Shown: positions 10,057 to 20,447 of the stretch, piece after piece
How the letters are laid out: each line of letters begins with the position of its first letter
Position numbering within the stretch: position 1 is the stretch's first letter
Assembly (NCBI RefSeq): GCF_011386835.1
Contig: NC_088800.1
Location: 59,797,439-59,861,438, forward strand
From: Chrysemys picta bellii
Taxonomy: Eukaryota > Chordata > Testudines > Emydidae
DNA length: 64,000 bases
Reading direction: 5' to 3'
Notes under the pieces: generated by a model
What the model was told of the DNA's origin: nothing
The model's input: only the letters and a program-made list of their open reading frames with translations
The model's database searches: none
Position numbers and translations under genes: made by a program

Positions 10057-11872
10057 TGAAAAGAACTGTGCAGTCTCTGTGCTTCTTACGTGTTATTACG
10101 TGCCCACTGTAGTTTGTCCTACGGTATGCACTGTGGTTCAGAACTGTGAACTACATATCCCTACCGTAAAGTTGCGTTACCCGGAAAACAACCTGAAAAA
10201 ACAAAATTGCCAGTAGATAACTGATCACAGTCGGGTTTGATGGGGCAGTCCCAATCAACTAATTTTCTATTTCATTACCAAATGTAAAATTTTACCTGAA
10301 TATCGGGACAAATGGTGTCCCGATTGTACATCAAGCAGAGGTATGCCACCAGGTGCAATCCCTGCTTGCTAATGTGGGTAAGTGAACTGGGCAGCAGCTT
10401 AGCAGTGCTCAGCCCCAGCCTGCCCTGCGTAGAATCAGCATGTGCAGAGGCAGGTGCCTCCTTTCCTTGGCTCTGCCATGAGCAAGGTGGACTGGTCTGC
10501 ACACACCCTGCTGGAGAGGAGAATGCAGCCTCTGAAACTTACCTCAGGAACCTGCTGGCTGCTTCCTGGGAGCCATCTCAAGTGAGCACTGCCGGGACCC
10601 ACCCCTGCATTCCTTACCCCCTCCTTCAGTTGAGGAGGTGAGCAGCAGGAAGGGCGGGGCCGGTCAGGGGCAATGGGGCATGCATGGCATGGCCAGAGGC
10701 ACACTGGTCCGCCTGGCCCTGTGCTACCAGCATGCCCCTTCCTGTTAGGGGTGGGCCCGTGCTCTGCCACACAGCTCCCATGCCCAGTGTCCCCTGGATC
10801 CATTATGCCTTGCACCCCCTGAACCCACTATGCCCAGAGCTTCCCCACAACAAATGCCCAGTGTTGTGCACACCACCACCTCTACCCCGCGCCCACAGCC
10901 CTACCACAGCTGCCCAGCACCCCACACAGAACCCCCCCACTCGCTAGTTTCCCAATACACACAGATTTCCCCTCCCTCCCTCCGTGCCCTTCCCCACAGC
11001 CCCACCACCACAACTACACAATGCCCTACACAGACCTCCCCCCCCACCCAGTGCACTGACACACACAGATTCCCTCACTTCCCAGCACCCATCCAACAGG
11101 CCCCCACTGCCTAGCACCCCAAAACACACAAACCTCCCCCACAGCCAAGCACCCTCTACACCCTCACAGCCCAGCACCCCCCCACACACATCTCCCAGAC
11201 ACTCACCCTCACACCCTGCCCCCTTCCCTGGCTGCACTCACCAGACCTGCTGGGACGTCTCTGGCTCCTAGGGTGAGAGCGGTGAGGGGAGTCTCCAGAC
11301 TCTCCACTTGCTGCGCCTGCCACAAGCATGAGCTCCGTGGCTGGTGGCTCCCATTGGCCGGGAAAGGCGGCAATGGGAGCTACCGGAGCCGCAGAGCGGG
11401 GCTTGCAGGCACGGCAGCACGCAGAGCTTTCCCCCCTCCACTCCGAGCCAGTGGGACCTGCCAGGGGGTGAGGTGGGCAGTCCCAGCGGTGCTTACCTGG
11501 AGCAGCTCCCAGGAAGCATCCGGCAGGCAGGTCCCTCTGGCTCCTAGGGTCGCGGGTTGGGTCGAGGTGGGGATGGGGGTCGGGGGGCTCTCTGCCCACT
11601 GCTGGCGCCTGCAAGCCCCACCCCTGCAGCATGCAGCATGCAGCATGACCTCATCGCCGCCTCTGTGCCTGGGGCTGCACTGCAGGCTCCTGCCGGCGGG
11701 CGGGCGCCGGGAGCTGCCCCAGGAAGAAAAGGTAAACAGCGCCAGCGGCAGCTTGCGGTCCTTCTCCACCAGACAGTCCCGATATCGGGACAAAGTGCAT
11801 CCCGACCAATGTAAGGTCGGGACATGGGACAAGTCCCCTAAAATTGGGACGTCTGGTCACCCTAAATCTTGG

Positions 11873-12370
11873 AAACCAAAGTAATTTGCTATTCCTCTTC
11901 TGAACAGAAGAGAAAAAGGAAATGGTGGCAGGGCAACAGCAGTTCAAACTTTCTTACAGTGTGTGCCAATGTTCCTTATTTCTGTACAGAAGAAGCAATC
12001 TCTGGGTTTTTGAGACTGCCTGCCAAGGATATATTTGTGATTCGTGATTTTGGTGATGTAAACACTTATCCACTAAGGTCTTGACTACAACCACCAGCTC
12101 ATTTCACATTGGCTACCAAACTGATATTAAATTGAAATGAATTTCAGTCACATGCCCTGGGCATGACCTGGAGAAGAGGTAAATCAGAGTGGATTATCTG
12201 CTTGTTTTTGCATTGAGCCAAAATGTTAGTCATAGTTGATGATAATCCTCAGTGCTAAATTGTGAGTGAAGAGAAAATGGGAGCTTGTTATTCTTGGGCT
12301 TCATTACAAATTAAATATTGATGATTACCTATATAGTACAGGGCTATCGCAGGCCAATTATATGGTGATT
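11873..12370. other. Unassigned sequence
   Basis: No feature recognised between the hAT element and the next MITE. Confidence 0.5.
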
Positions 12371-12613
12371 TGGGATTTGTCTATGGGGAAGTTGTTCTGA
12401 AATAGCTATTCCTGATTAACTCCATGTGTGGATGCTCTTGTTTTGAACTAAGAGTATCTTATTCTGAATACACTCAGTCCACAAACTAATTCAGAATAAG
12501 GTGTTGTTTTCCAGAATAAATGTGTCTACACATGCAATTAATCAGGAATAGTTAATCTGCTGTAAAGTCACACCCTATAGTATTCCAGATCAGCTTTCAT
12601 GTGTAGACAAACC
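12371..12613. mobile_element. Foldback MITE with GTCTAC-type ends
   Basis: Begins near ggatttgtctatggggaag and ends catgtgtagacaaacc, giving imperfect inverted ends (ggtttgtctacac in complement). The interior carries repeated forms of tattctgaa and ttcagaata arranged as nested inverted repeats, and cattcctgattaact is echoed as taatcaggaatag. This is the usual plan of a common sauropsid DNA-transposon MITE. Its right end was used as target by the GCCGCC element at 12614. Confidence 0.6.
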
Positions 12614-12798
12614 CAGGAGCGCCACCAGCTTTTCTGCCGCCCTAGGTGGCAGAAGGTCCCGCCCCGAAATGCTGCCCCCCCACAGAGGCAGCGGAAGGTC
12701 CCGCCGCCGAAATACCGCCGTGGTTGCCGCCCCCCAAATTGTAGCACCTTGGCGACCGCCTAGGTTGCCTAATGGGTTGCGCCGGCCCTGGACAAACC
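12606..12798. mobile_element. GCCGCC-type hAT MITE (12614-12790) with perfect 8-bp target duplication
   Basis: Starts caggagcgcc (12614), ends gcgccggccctg (12790), and is flanked by gacaaacc at 12606-12613 and 12791-12798. The interior is GC-rich with gccgccctaggtggc text. The perfect 8-bp duplication places this family in hAT. It is inserted at the end of the older foldback MITE. Confidence 0.85.
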
Positions 12799-15690
12799 TC
12801 TGGAAATTATCTACCTGTAGGGTTTGAGAGCCCAGGTTGCACTGATTTTTGAGAGCATGAGGGACAGATCATGTACAGTTGATATAAAAGAAAAAAAAAA
12901 GAACAGGATGAAAGGCACAAGTTTAAAAGTTCAATTTCTTCTTAGTACCTGCTTGGAGATCTTTCTGTTCTCCATCCTGTATGTGAATGTATTTTGAAAT
13001 CTCAGATGACAATTGATGCTGCTTTTGCCTAACTTTTGAAAATGTTTCTTCTTCAGTGGGATATCAGTGGATTCAGTAAGTTTGCTCAGGCAATCCCCTA
13101 AGTGGTATTACCAGCACTTTTCTGGGATGAGAGAGGAAATGGGGGTCAGTAACAGACTTAAAACTTCCTTCCATGTCCATCACTGCTGTGGGATATCTCC
13201 TGCTGACATTGTCAAAAGCTCCTTAGCTGCAGAATGGAAAAGTGCAACCTATTTTTGCTATTTGCAATAAATGGAGCCTTATATTAAACAGGGTGTCATA
13301 CTAGAGTCATGTAAATAATGTACAGTAAGACAGGACTTTACAATGTAAAACATTCAGCTCCAGCATGTGACTGAAATGGGGGTGAAACTGTTGCTTAAAT
13401 TCAGAATAGATGACACTGTAAAGGGAGAAATAGCATAAAGGTCAACACTATTATTTTCACTTTTCTGATATGTCAGCATGTTATTTGCAACATTTCTCAG
13501 AATAATAGAATTTATTCAGGCAATTTATCATTAATGTGTGTGGTATAAATAGGTTTATGCAGTGCTTATAGATCATGTTAATAATACTTGATTTATACTT
13601 TCTTTACAAATTGGAAACATTGATTTTCTTCAGTGCATCCTCTGTATTGAGGCTGTTGCCTTCAGTCCCTATTCTAGATTCTGTGGTCTGAAATAAGTTG
13701 ATTTTTTGTGAAACTGTATTCTATCATAAGTGGGCCTACAATTCCTTTTTTCATATTATAATTATATCCTGATCTCTTTTTTGAACAATGTTATATTTTC
13801 AAAGTGGTGTCCCGTGAAACCTTACATTCCTTTCTATGCAATGAACAGTTCCAGAGGAATAAGAACAGAAAAATACTGTGATATCTTTTAAAATAAGGGT
13901 AAGGCTACCATACCCCTCTTAGTCATTGGTAAAGTCGCATATTAATCTGACTTGTGAAGGGATGGCCAGCTGTCCATCTCCAACTCTGCAGTGAATGTTT
14001 TCTCTAGCCAGGATAATTAGGAAATATTCCTGGTTTAGGAAAGCTGATATGACCTCAGTCATGGTCCTTGCCTCTTAAACTCCTCTTGCTTTCTCAAGTG
14101 GATATAGACAGTGGAGGCAAATTTAGCTGTGAAATTTTTCAAAGCCACCTCTTAAGTAAGTCAACCTCCTCTCATGAGATATATCAAAGACTTGAAGGGC
14201 AGAGTTTTCCTTATATACTCCTTTTTCACTCTACTTTGCCTTTATGCTTACTGGTAGAGGGTGCTATAATGCTGGTAGTGTGGAATTTCCATGTGATGGA
14301 AGGAGATGAGGGACTCCAACAATTATCAATGACTAATTTTCCTTTCCTTTCAGGGTCATGTTGTATAAGATATGGAACATATATAACTGGGTTATACACC
14401 TGCTTAACATAAGAAAAAATGGTTCTTTCCCCATGCCTCTATTTTTTATTTGTAATAAGTACATGGAGACAAATATCTTTAAAGTTATTACTTACAATGA
14501 TAAAAGAACATCTTGTACAGTGCTAGGAAATGTGCATACTAAGAAGAGGTCAGAAAAATGATAAGGAAATGGATTTTGAGTTAAACTGTCTTTAAGATGG
14601 CAAAACACATCTACTTTCATCGGTTGACAGAAAGTTTGAGCAGTGAAAAACTATGTTTAGCAAAAGTTTGTAGCAGTGTGATAATTACCCCTAACATTTC
14701 ACAAAGCAAAATTTGAAAGCTATTGTTGTGAACTTTTAGAGAGGCATGAATACATAGACAGCTGTATGATTTGCATCAAGTGGATATCATTCCGTTAATT
14801 CAAATTCATTGTTATATTTCAAAGATTAAAGACCTTTTCGTTCAACATGCTACAAGAGCAATAAATCTGAGTTAGATCTACCATATTAGTCACTCAGGAT
14901 TAGACCTTTTGGTGAAGTGATCCATTAATGTGTTTAAATCTATTGATTCATAGTAGAAAGACACAATTTAAACTCAGAAGTCACTGAATGAACTTCCCAT
15001 TAAGTTTGGGAGACTATGGTCACAGCTCATTTGATCTTTATGAACTAGAAAATGTGATGTAGACCACAATGGCATTCTATTAGAGGAAATCATGCATTTA
15101 ACCATGTAACAAAATACTGTAGCCAATTATATGAACATATACCTATTTTACACATGGCTGATTTTCTGAGCGTAAACTATTAACAATGCATGTGCCACCA
15201 TGTTTTAAGAACTATTTATTTTTAAGACAGAGATGCTCGATAAAGGCTTGTAAGGAAAAAATAAATAAGTTTTGATTTATCCCCACATTTTTCAACATGG
15301 ACTCAGACTTGTGTTTAGGATGTATAGAAATTCATCTTTTGGCCTTGGTAAATAGACCAGGTGTTGTCATTTTAATATCCTGGCCTAATCTACATTTTGA
15401 GTTAGTAAGGGAGGGTGGGGTGAAGAGATTTTACAATCACAAAGTTTCTTCCTTAAAATTCATCTAACATATTGCAAAAATGAATAAATAAAAATAAATG
15501 TGACCACAAGATAGCAGCTGTGAAGAATCAGTTCTGAATAAAGTTTACATTTTCCCCTATATTGGAGTATACATGTTATTTTCTATAAAATCTTTCTATT
15601 TGAAAATGAGTATATTGTTATGTAAGAAAATAATAGGCCATGCATGGATGGTGAAGGGGTTGGTGGTTAGTATTAGTGTAACAGTCTTAA
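12799..15690. other. Unassigned AT-rich sequence
   Basis: About 2.9 kb without recognisable repeats or exons. An open frame at 14068-14412 (114 codons) has no recognisable domain and no supporting context. I see no splice-flanked exon I can defend. Confidence 0.5.
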
Positions 15691-15810
15691 GCACCAGTGC
15701 TGCAATCATATAAGCACATGATTAATTTTCCTCGCGTTAGTATATCCCCTGAACTCAGTGAGACTACTTGTGAGTAAAGTGCTTGCATGCACAAGTGCTT
15801 GCAGGATTCA
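15691..15810. mobile_element. Short palindromic sauropsid MITE
   Basis: Text runs cagtgctgcaatcatataag, then cacatgattaattttcctcg, and returns as gagtaaagtgcttgcatgc and aagtgcttgcaggattc. The two halves are diverged reverse complements around ctgaactcagtgagac. It matches a widespread small foldback repeat of birds and turtles. Confidence 0.55.
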
Positions 15811-16747
15811 AGTCTTGGTAATCATTTCAGCAAGGTGGTCTTCTTAGGAGATGTCTTTTTGTCAAGAAGAGAAGTTAACTGACAGATGCCAAAGTTGATA
15901 TATGAAGTAGGGCTAGAAATGTTTGATAAAAATATTACATTAAAATATTGTAGTGTTGCTTCAGGGTTGCTGAGTTTAAGCTTTTAAATGTGCTTAATGA
16001 TTCATTGCCTTATTTTTCCATTCCTACGCAATGGCTCCCTGCCTACTCACTGAACATTGGGCACTTCTATTGTCAGCAGATTATTTCTTCTTCCAAATCC
16101 TTTTTGGCTTACTTGCTGAGATACCTTTGGGAGGAAGGCAAATCTTAATAACCTCATTCTTAACTTTCAAATGACACTAACTCCTACACCAATGGCTTTG
16201 ACTTATTCCGTTGTCAGCAATAAAATATAGACAGTGACGTACTGACCTCTATCATTAAAGGCTTATTGTGTATATTGACACTATGGAGCCAGAATGGGCA
16301 CGCAAAGGTATATGTGTTGTATGCCATCATGTACTGTCCTTTAGAAAATATTTAGTGATATTATAAGTACCCTGTATGGAATTTTGCAGGGGATGCCAAA
16401 ATTAAGTCACGGCAAATTGAACATCCCTAACTGGCTCTTACTTTCACAAGTAGGCACTGCATTACATTCTAGTGCAAATTATTATTTGTATTATAGTTCT
16501 CAGATTTACAGCTTATATTTCTGAAACACTGTTACATGGGTTCTTAACCATTAATTTGTTACAGAAAGATTTCAGAATTGAAGCACTTGGCTGAATTGAG
16601 AGAATGACAGAACTTTAAGTGTTGGTTTGCTAGCAGCTACTTAAATACTGTAACTTTAAAATTTGTCCATCAGCACTCTATCTGAATTAAATGACAGAGC
16701 AAAGATATTTGAGATTAAAATAAATAAATTAGCTACTGTATTTATAG

Positions 16748-16945
16748 GCTAAGATTTTCATAAATAAGAACCTAAAGTTAGACTCCTACAATGGTATTTA
16801 AAGTAATAAGAGAGCGGATTTTCAGAGGAGCTGTGTATCCAGATTGAAGTCAATAGGAACTCCCTTTGAAAATCAGATCTCTTATTGAAAATTCTGAACG
16901 TGGCCGTAGGAGCCTAACTTGAGACCTCTCTTGAAAACATTGGCC
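16748..16945. mobile_element. Palindromic MITE with TTATA flanks
   Basis: Starts ggctaagattttca and ends tgaaaacattggcc. Within it, ctaaagttagactcct is mirrored by aggagcctaacttgag, and gattttcagagg by tttgaaaatcagatc. The same five bases, ttata, lie on both sides (16743-16747 and 16946-16950). It matches a well-known reptile and bird foldback repeat family. Confidence 0.65.
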
Positions 16946-16950
16946 TTATA

Positions 16951-17492
16951 TTATTTGTAATTTTCATATGATGTAATGTATGTTGTACACTTACACTGGT
17001 CAAATTTTCTGCAAAATAATCAAATATGTCATATAATGGTAAAATAAATCACAAAAATATTTCATTGTGTCAAGATGAATCATATAATGTTTTTCCTTTC
17101 AGAAACGTCCATGCTATATGAAAAAATATGATCAGTTTTTATGCATGGTGTCATTGTCCAGTCATTTCTATTAGAGAAATAAGGTATGTTAAGCATTGCA
17201 ATTTATGGTTGAGTGTTACACATATTTCTTGATACTGTAAAGCAAAGGTTAAAAGAGGTGCATTTGTTCAAGAAGTGTTTCAGTCTGAAGCTTTTTAATT
17301 AGTGTAACAAGAAAGGCAAAATATATATTTACTGAGTATTAGTAAAATAGACATGATATCATGATACACCAGTTACATTTTCAGCAGACCTTATGAATAT
17401 ATTGGTGCTCAGATGGTATGTTGAATGGAATATACAAGTGCCTTTAAACATTATATATTTATGGACTATTTCTGTGATAAATGAAGTGTGTG
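16951..17492. other. Unassigned AT-rich sequence
   Basis: No recognised feature. Confidence 0.5.
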
Positions 17493-19355
17493 TGCGGGGG
17501 GTAGCTCCCTTTTATGGACACCCAGCCAGCCAGTTAGCTACAAAATCCCTGTTAATAGCTGTTCTCTACTTGCTTTACCTGTAAAGGGTTAAAAAAGCCC
17601 ATAGGTAAAAGGAAGGGAGTGGGCACCTGACCAAAAGAGCCAATGGGAGGGCTAGAACTTTTTAAAATTGGGAAAAAACTTTCCCTTTGTTGGTCTGTTG
17701 TTGTTCTCTGGAGAGAGGGGACAGAGCAGGGTCAGGGCTGAAACTATGCTATAAAAAGCTTTAAGCAGGTATGAAAAATTATCAGATCATACCTAGAAAC
17801 TACTTATTGAAAACCCCAGATATGTAAGTAGATCAGGAAATGTCTAGGGAGATGCAATTAGAGTTATCTCTTTTATTTCTTTATGGCTTGTGGACTCCTC
17901 TGTGCTAACCCCCAAATGCTTTTGTTTTGAGTGTAACCATTAAGCTGGACCTCAAGAAAACCATTCTTGATACTTAATTATTATATTCACTCTTTTTAAA
18001 TCTAGCAATAGCCTAAGTTCCAAATGTATTTTCTTACTTTCTGTTTTTAATAAAATTTACCTTTTTTAAGAACAGGATTGGGTTTTTGTGTCCTAAAAGG
18101 TTTGTGCATACAGTAACTCCTCACTTAAAGTCATCCCGGTTAATGTTCTTTTGTTGTTACATTGCTGATCAATTAGGGAACATGCTCATTTAAAGTTGTG
18201 CAATGCTCCCTTCTAACATCATTTTACAGCTGCCTGCTTTCTCCACTGCTTGCAGGAAGAGCAGCCCATTGCAGCAAGCTGGTAGGGGCTTGTAACCAGG
18301 GTGGACCGGCAGCCCCCCTGTCAGCTCCCCCTCTCAGCTCCCTGCTCCCCTAAGTTCCCTGTGCTGCATTTGCCCAGCAGGCTATCAATCGGCAGTTCAG
18401 CTGTCCCTTCCTCCACTGCCATGTGCTGCTCCTGCCCTCTGCCTTGGAGCTGCTCCCAGAGACTCCTGCTTGCTGTGCAGGGGGAAAGAAGTGGGGGACT
18501 AATGTCAAGGTGTCCCCCTCCCCCCTGCTCCTGCATCCCGCTTATCCCTTCTCCATATAGAGCAGGGAGGGGACACGAACAGAGAGAGCTTGGGGCAGCA
18601 GCTGTTGTCTCAACTTCCTGATCCACTTAAAAAGACAATGCACTTAAGAGTGGGTCAGCTTACTTAAAGGGGCAGTGTGCATCTCTCTCTCTCTCCCACA
18701 CACAAGGTGTGTGTCTGTCTCTATCTGCTGTGCTGTCTCCCCTCATTCCTGTTCGTGCTGCCTTGATGAGAGGCTATATTAACACAATCTGTTAACCCTT
18801 GAGGGCTCAGTCAAGTGCTAGTTCATCATTTAGCAGCAAGGCATTCCCTGGGAAATATCCCTCCCTCTTCCACCCTCTAACTTCACCACCTCAGCCAAGC
18901 TTCACAATTATCATAGCTGTGAACAGTATTAAATTATTTTAAACATATACTGTGTGTATATCTATATAATATATAGTTTTTTGTCTGGTGAAAAAAATTT
19001 ACCTGGAACCTAACCGCCTCCCCCCCATTTAAATTAATTCTTATGGGGAAATTGGATTCACTTAACATCGTTTCGCTTAAAGTCGCATTTTTCAGGAACA
19101 TAACTACAATGTTAAACCAGGAGTTACTATAATTTGTTTAATTAACTGGTGGCAACAGCTTGTTTCCTTTGTTTTCTTTCTGAGCTCTTACCTGGAGGTG
19201 TGTTGAAAGGGCTTGAGGTTATGCCACAGGTCAGAGAGAAACTGTAACCTTGGGAGTTTAATACAAGGCTGGAGTGGCCGGTATTAATTTTTAGAATCCT
19301 TGTGGCCTCCCACCTTCTGCACTCAAAATGCCAGAGTAGGGAATCAGCCTTGACA
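17493..19355 (+). mobile_element. Endogenous retrovirus-type solo LTR, split by a Tigger-like element
   Basis: Begins near tgcggggggtagctccctt and ends ggaatcagccttgaca, so it has TG...CA ends. Without the nested element it is about 840 bp. It contains a TATA-like box (tataaaaag, 17750-17758) and an AATAAA signal (18049-18054), consistent with a plus-strand LTR. It shares acctgtaa(a/g)gggttaa and ggcacctgaccaaaag with the solo LTR at 52388-53226, so the two families are related. No matching target duplication was found and no internal viral genes are present. Confidence 0.75.
18109..19131. mobile_element. Tigger-like (pogo/mariner) non-autonomous element (18111-19129)
   Basis: Ends cagtaactcctcactta and aaaccaggagttact are inverted and flanked by TA (18109-18110, 19130-19131). 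The last base is mutated. The subterminal text aaagtcgcatttttcaggaa is shared with the copy at 29055-29927. The interior is GC-rich without a transposase frame. It interrupts the LTR between ggtttgtgca and the remainder starting at 19132, so it is the younger insertion. Confidence 0.85.
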
Positions 19356-19371
19356 ATTGCATTCCGAAACT

Positions 19372-19397
19372 AAACAAACAAACAAACAAACAAACAA
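19372..19397. repeat. (AAAC)n microsatellite
   Basis: Six or so tandem aaac units just downstream of the LTR end. Confidence 0.9.
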
Positions 19398-19670
19398 TCT
19401 TTGCTAAAATGGAGTTAAGGTTGTGTATGTATCAATAATTGAAAAATATAACACATTACAGGGATATTTCAAATATCCCAAAACCAAGCATTAAAAACAC
19501 TGGAAATTCAGTGTTAAGGTTACATTTAAAATAAATACAAACATGTTAAGTTAAGAAAGCCATATTAAGGCATTCAAACAACCTTAACTCTGCTCTCTAG
19601 TGACACAGTGAGGGGGAAAAGAAAAAAAAATGATTTGGGGTTTGATTCCTTCCCCCCAGGAATGAATATA

Positions 19671-19703
<33 letters not shown>
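19671..19703. repeat. (TG)n(TA)n microsatellite
   Basis: Fifteen bases of TG repeat run directly into about nineteen bases of TA repeat. Confidence 0.9.
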
Positions 19704-19704
<1 letters not shown>

Positions 19705-20447
19705 ATATAGATAACAGGTATTGTGGATTTTCTTAATAATTAAGAAACCTATATTTTTTCATCAACTGTATGAAAGCACAGCACAGCCAGTTTCATTTCC
19801 TGAAACAGATAACTACCCTTATTTTAGCTAACTAGCTACCACATACTCCTTGAAAGAAATGCCAATGAACAAATCACATTTGAGGTAGCTTGCTTTGAAA
19901 AGGCCTGAAACAAACCTTATTTTATATTCTTCCCTTTGAATTATTACTGAAGGAAGACTTTTGGTCATTTTACCTCATCTTCCACAGGAAACACAGCTGT
20001 CGAGATGTTTTGATTATACCAAGGTACGAATAACGCTTTAAAAGGCAACATGGCATGAATGTGATCGCAACGCTATCACCTGGTGTATGCTACAAAGTTA
20101 GGTCAAATTTGTCTCCCACCAATGTAAGTGTCTGAATAGAGCAATGTGGTAACACCATATCCCCGAGCAGTGTCGAACCATCATCAATGTATCGAGGTCA
20201 ACGTAGCATGAGTGTAGACATTGCATTACTCATGTCGACCCTAACAGTCCTCCAGCAGCTATCTCACAGTGCCTGACACCGACCACTCTGGTTGCAATTG
20301 TGAACTCCACTGCCCCATGGGTCACAGAGACCAGAAGACCCCACTCCCTTTTAAGGCCCTGCAAATTTTTGAAATGCCTTTTCCTGATTGTCCAGCTTGG
20401 CAAGCACACCTAGCAGTTCCCCATTGTTGCTTTTAACTGCCTAGCTG

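Larger units (their letters stand above)
8087..11872 (-). mobile_element. Large hAT element (8095-11864) with perfect 8-bp target duplication
   Basis: The element starts tagggtgaccagat (8095) and ends gtctggtcaccct-a (11864). Both ends are flanked by aatcttgg (8087-8094 and 11865-11872), a perfect 8-bp duplication typical of hAT. Length is 3,770 bp including a 386-bp nested retroposon. The transposase remnant lies on the minus strand in the left half. The right 1.8 kb is non-coding and GC-rich. It carries a C-rich CCCAGCACCCC-like block (10830-11240) and a repeated tctggctcctagggt (11260-11274, 11536-11550). The subterminal motif atatc(a/g)ggaca occurs at 8121, 10300 and 11782. The terminus resembles the abundant sauropsid AGGGTGACCAGA MITEs, so this may be a source-like, internally deleted relative. 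Confidence 0.88.

Noticed and set aside
10275..11947. Many open frames of 90-200 codons on both strands
   Set aside because: These are composition artefacts in the GC-rich half of the hAT element, repetitive in P, S and T, and mutually overlapping.
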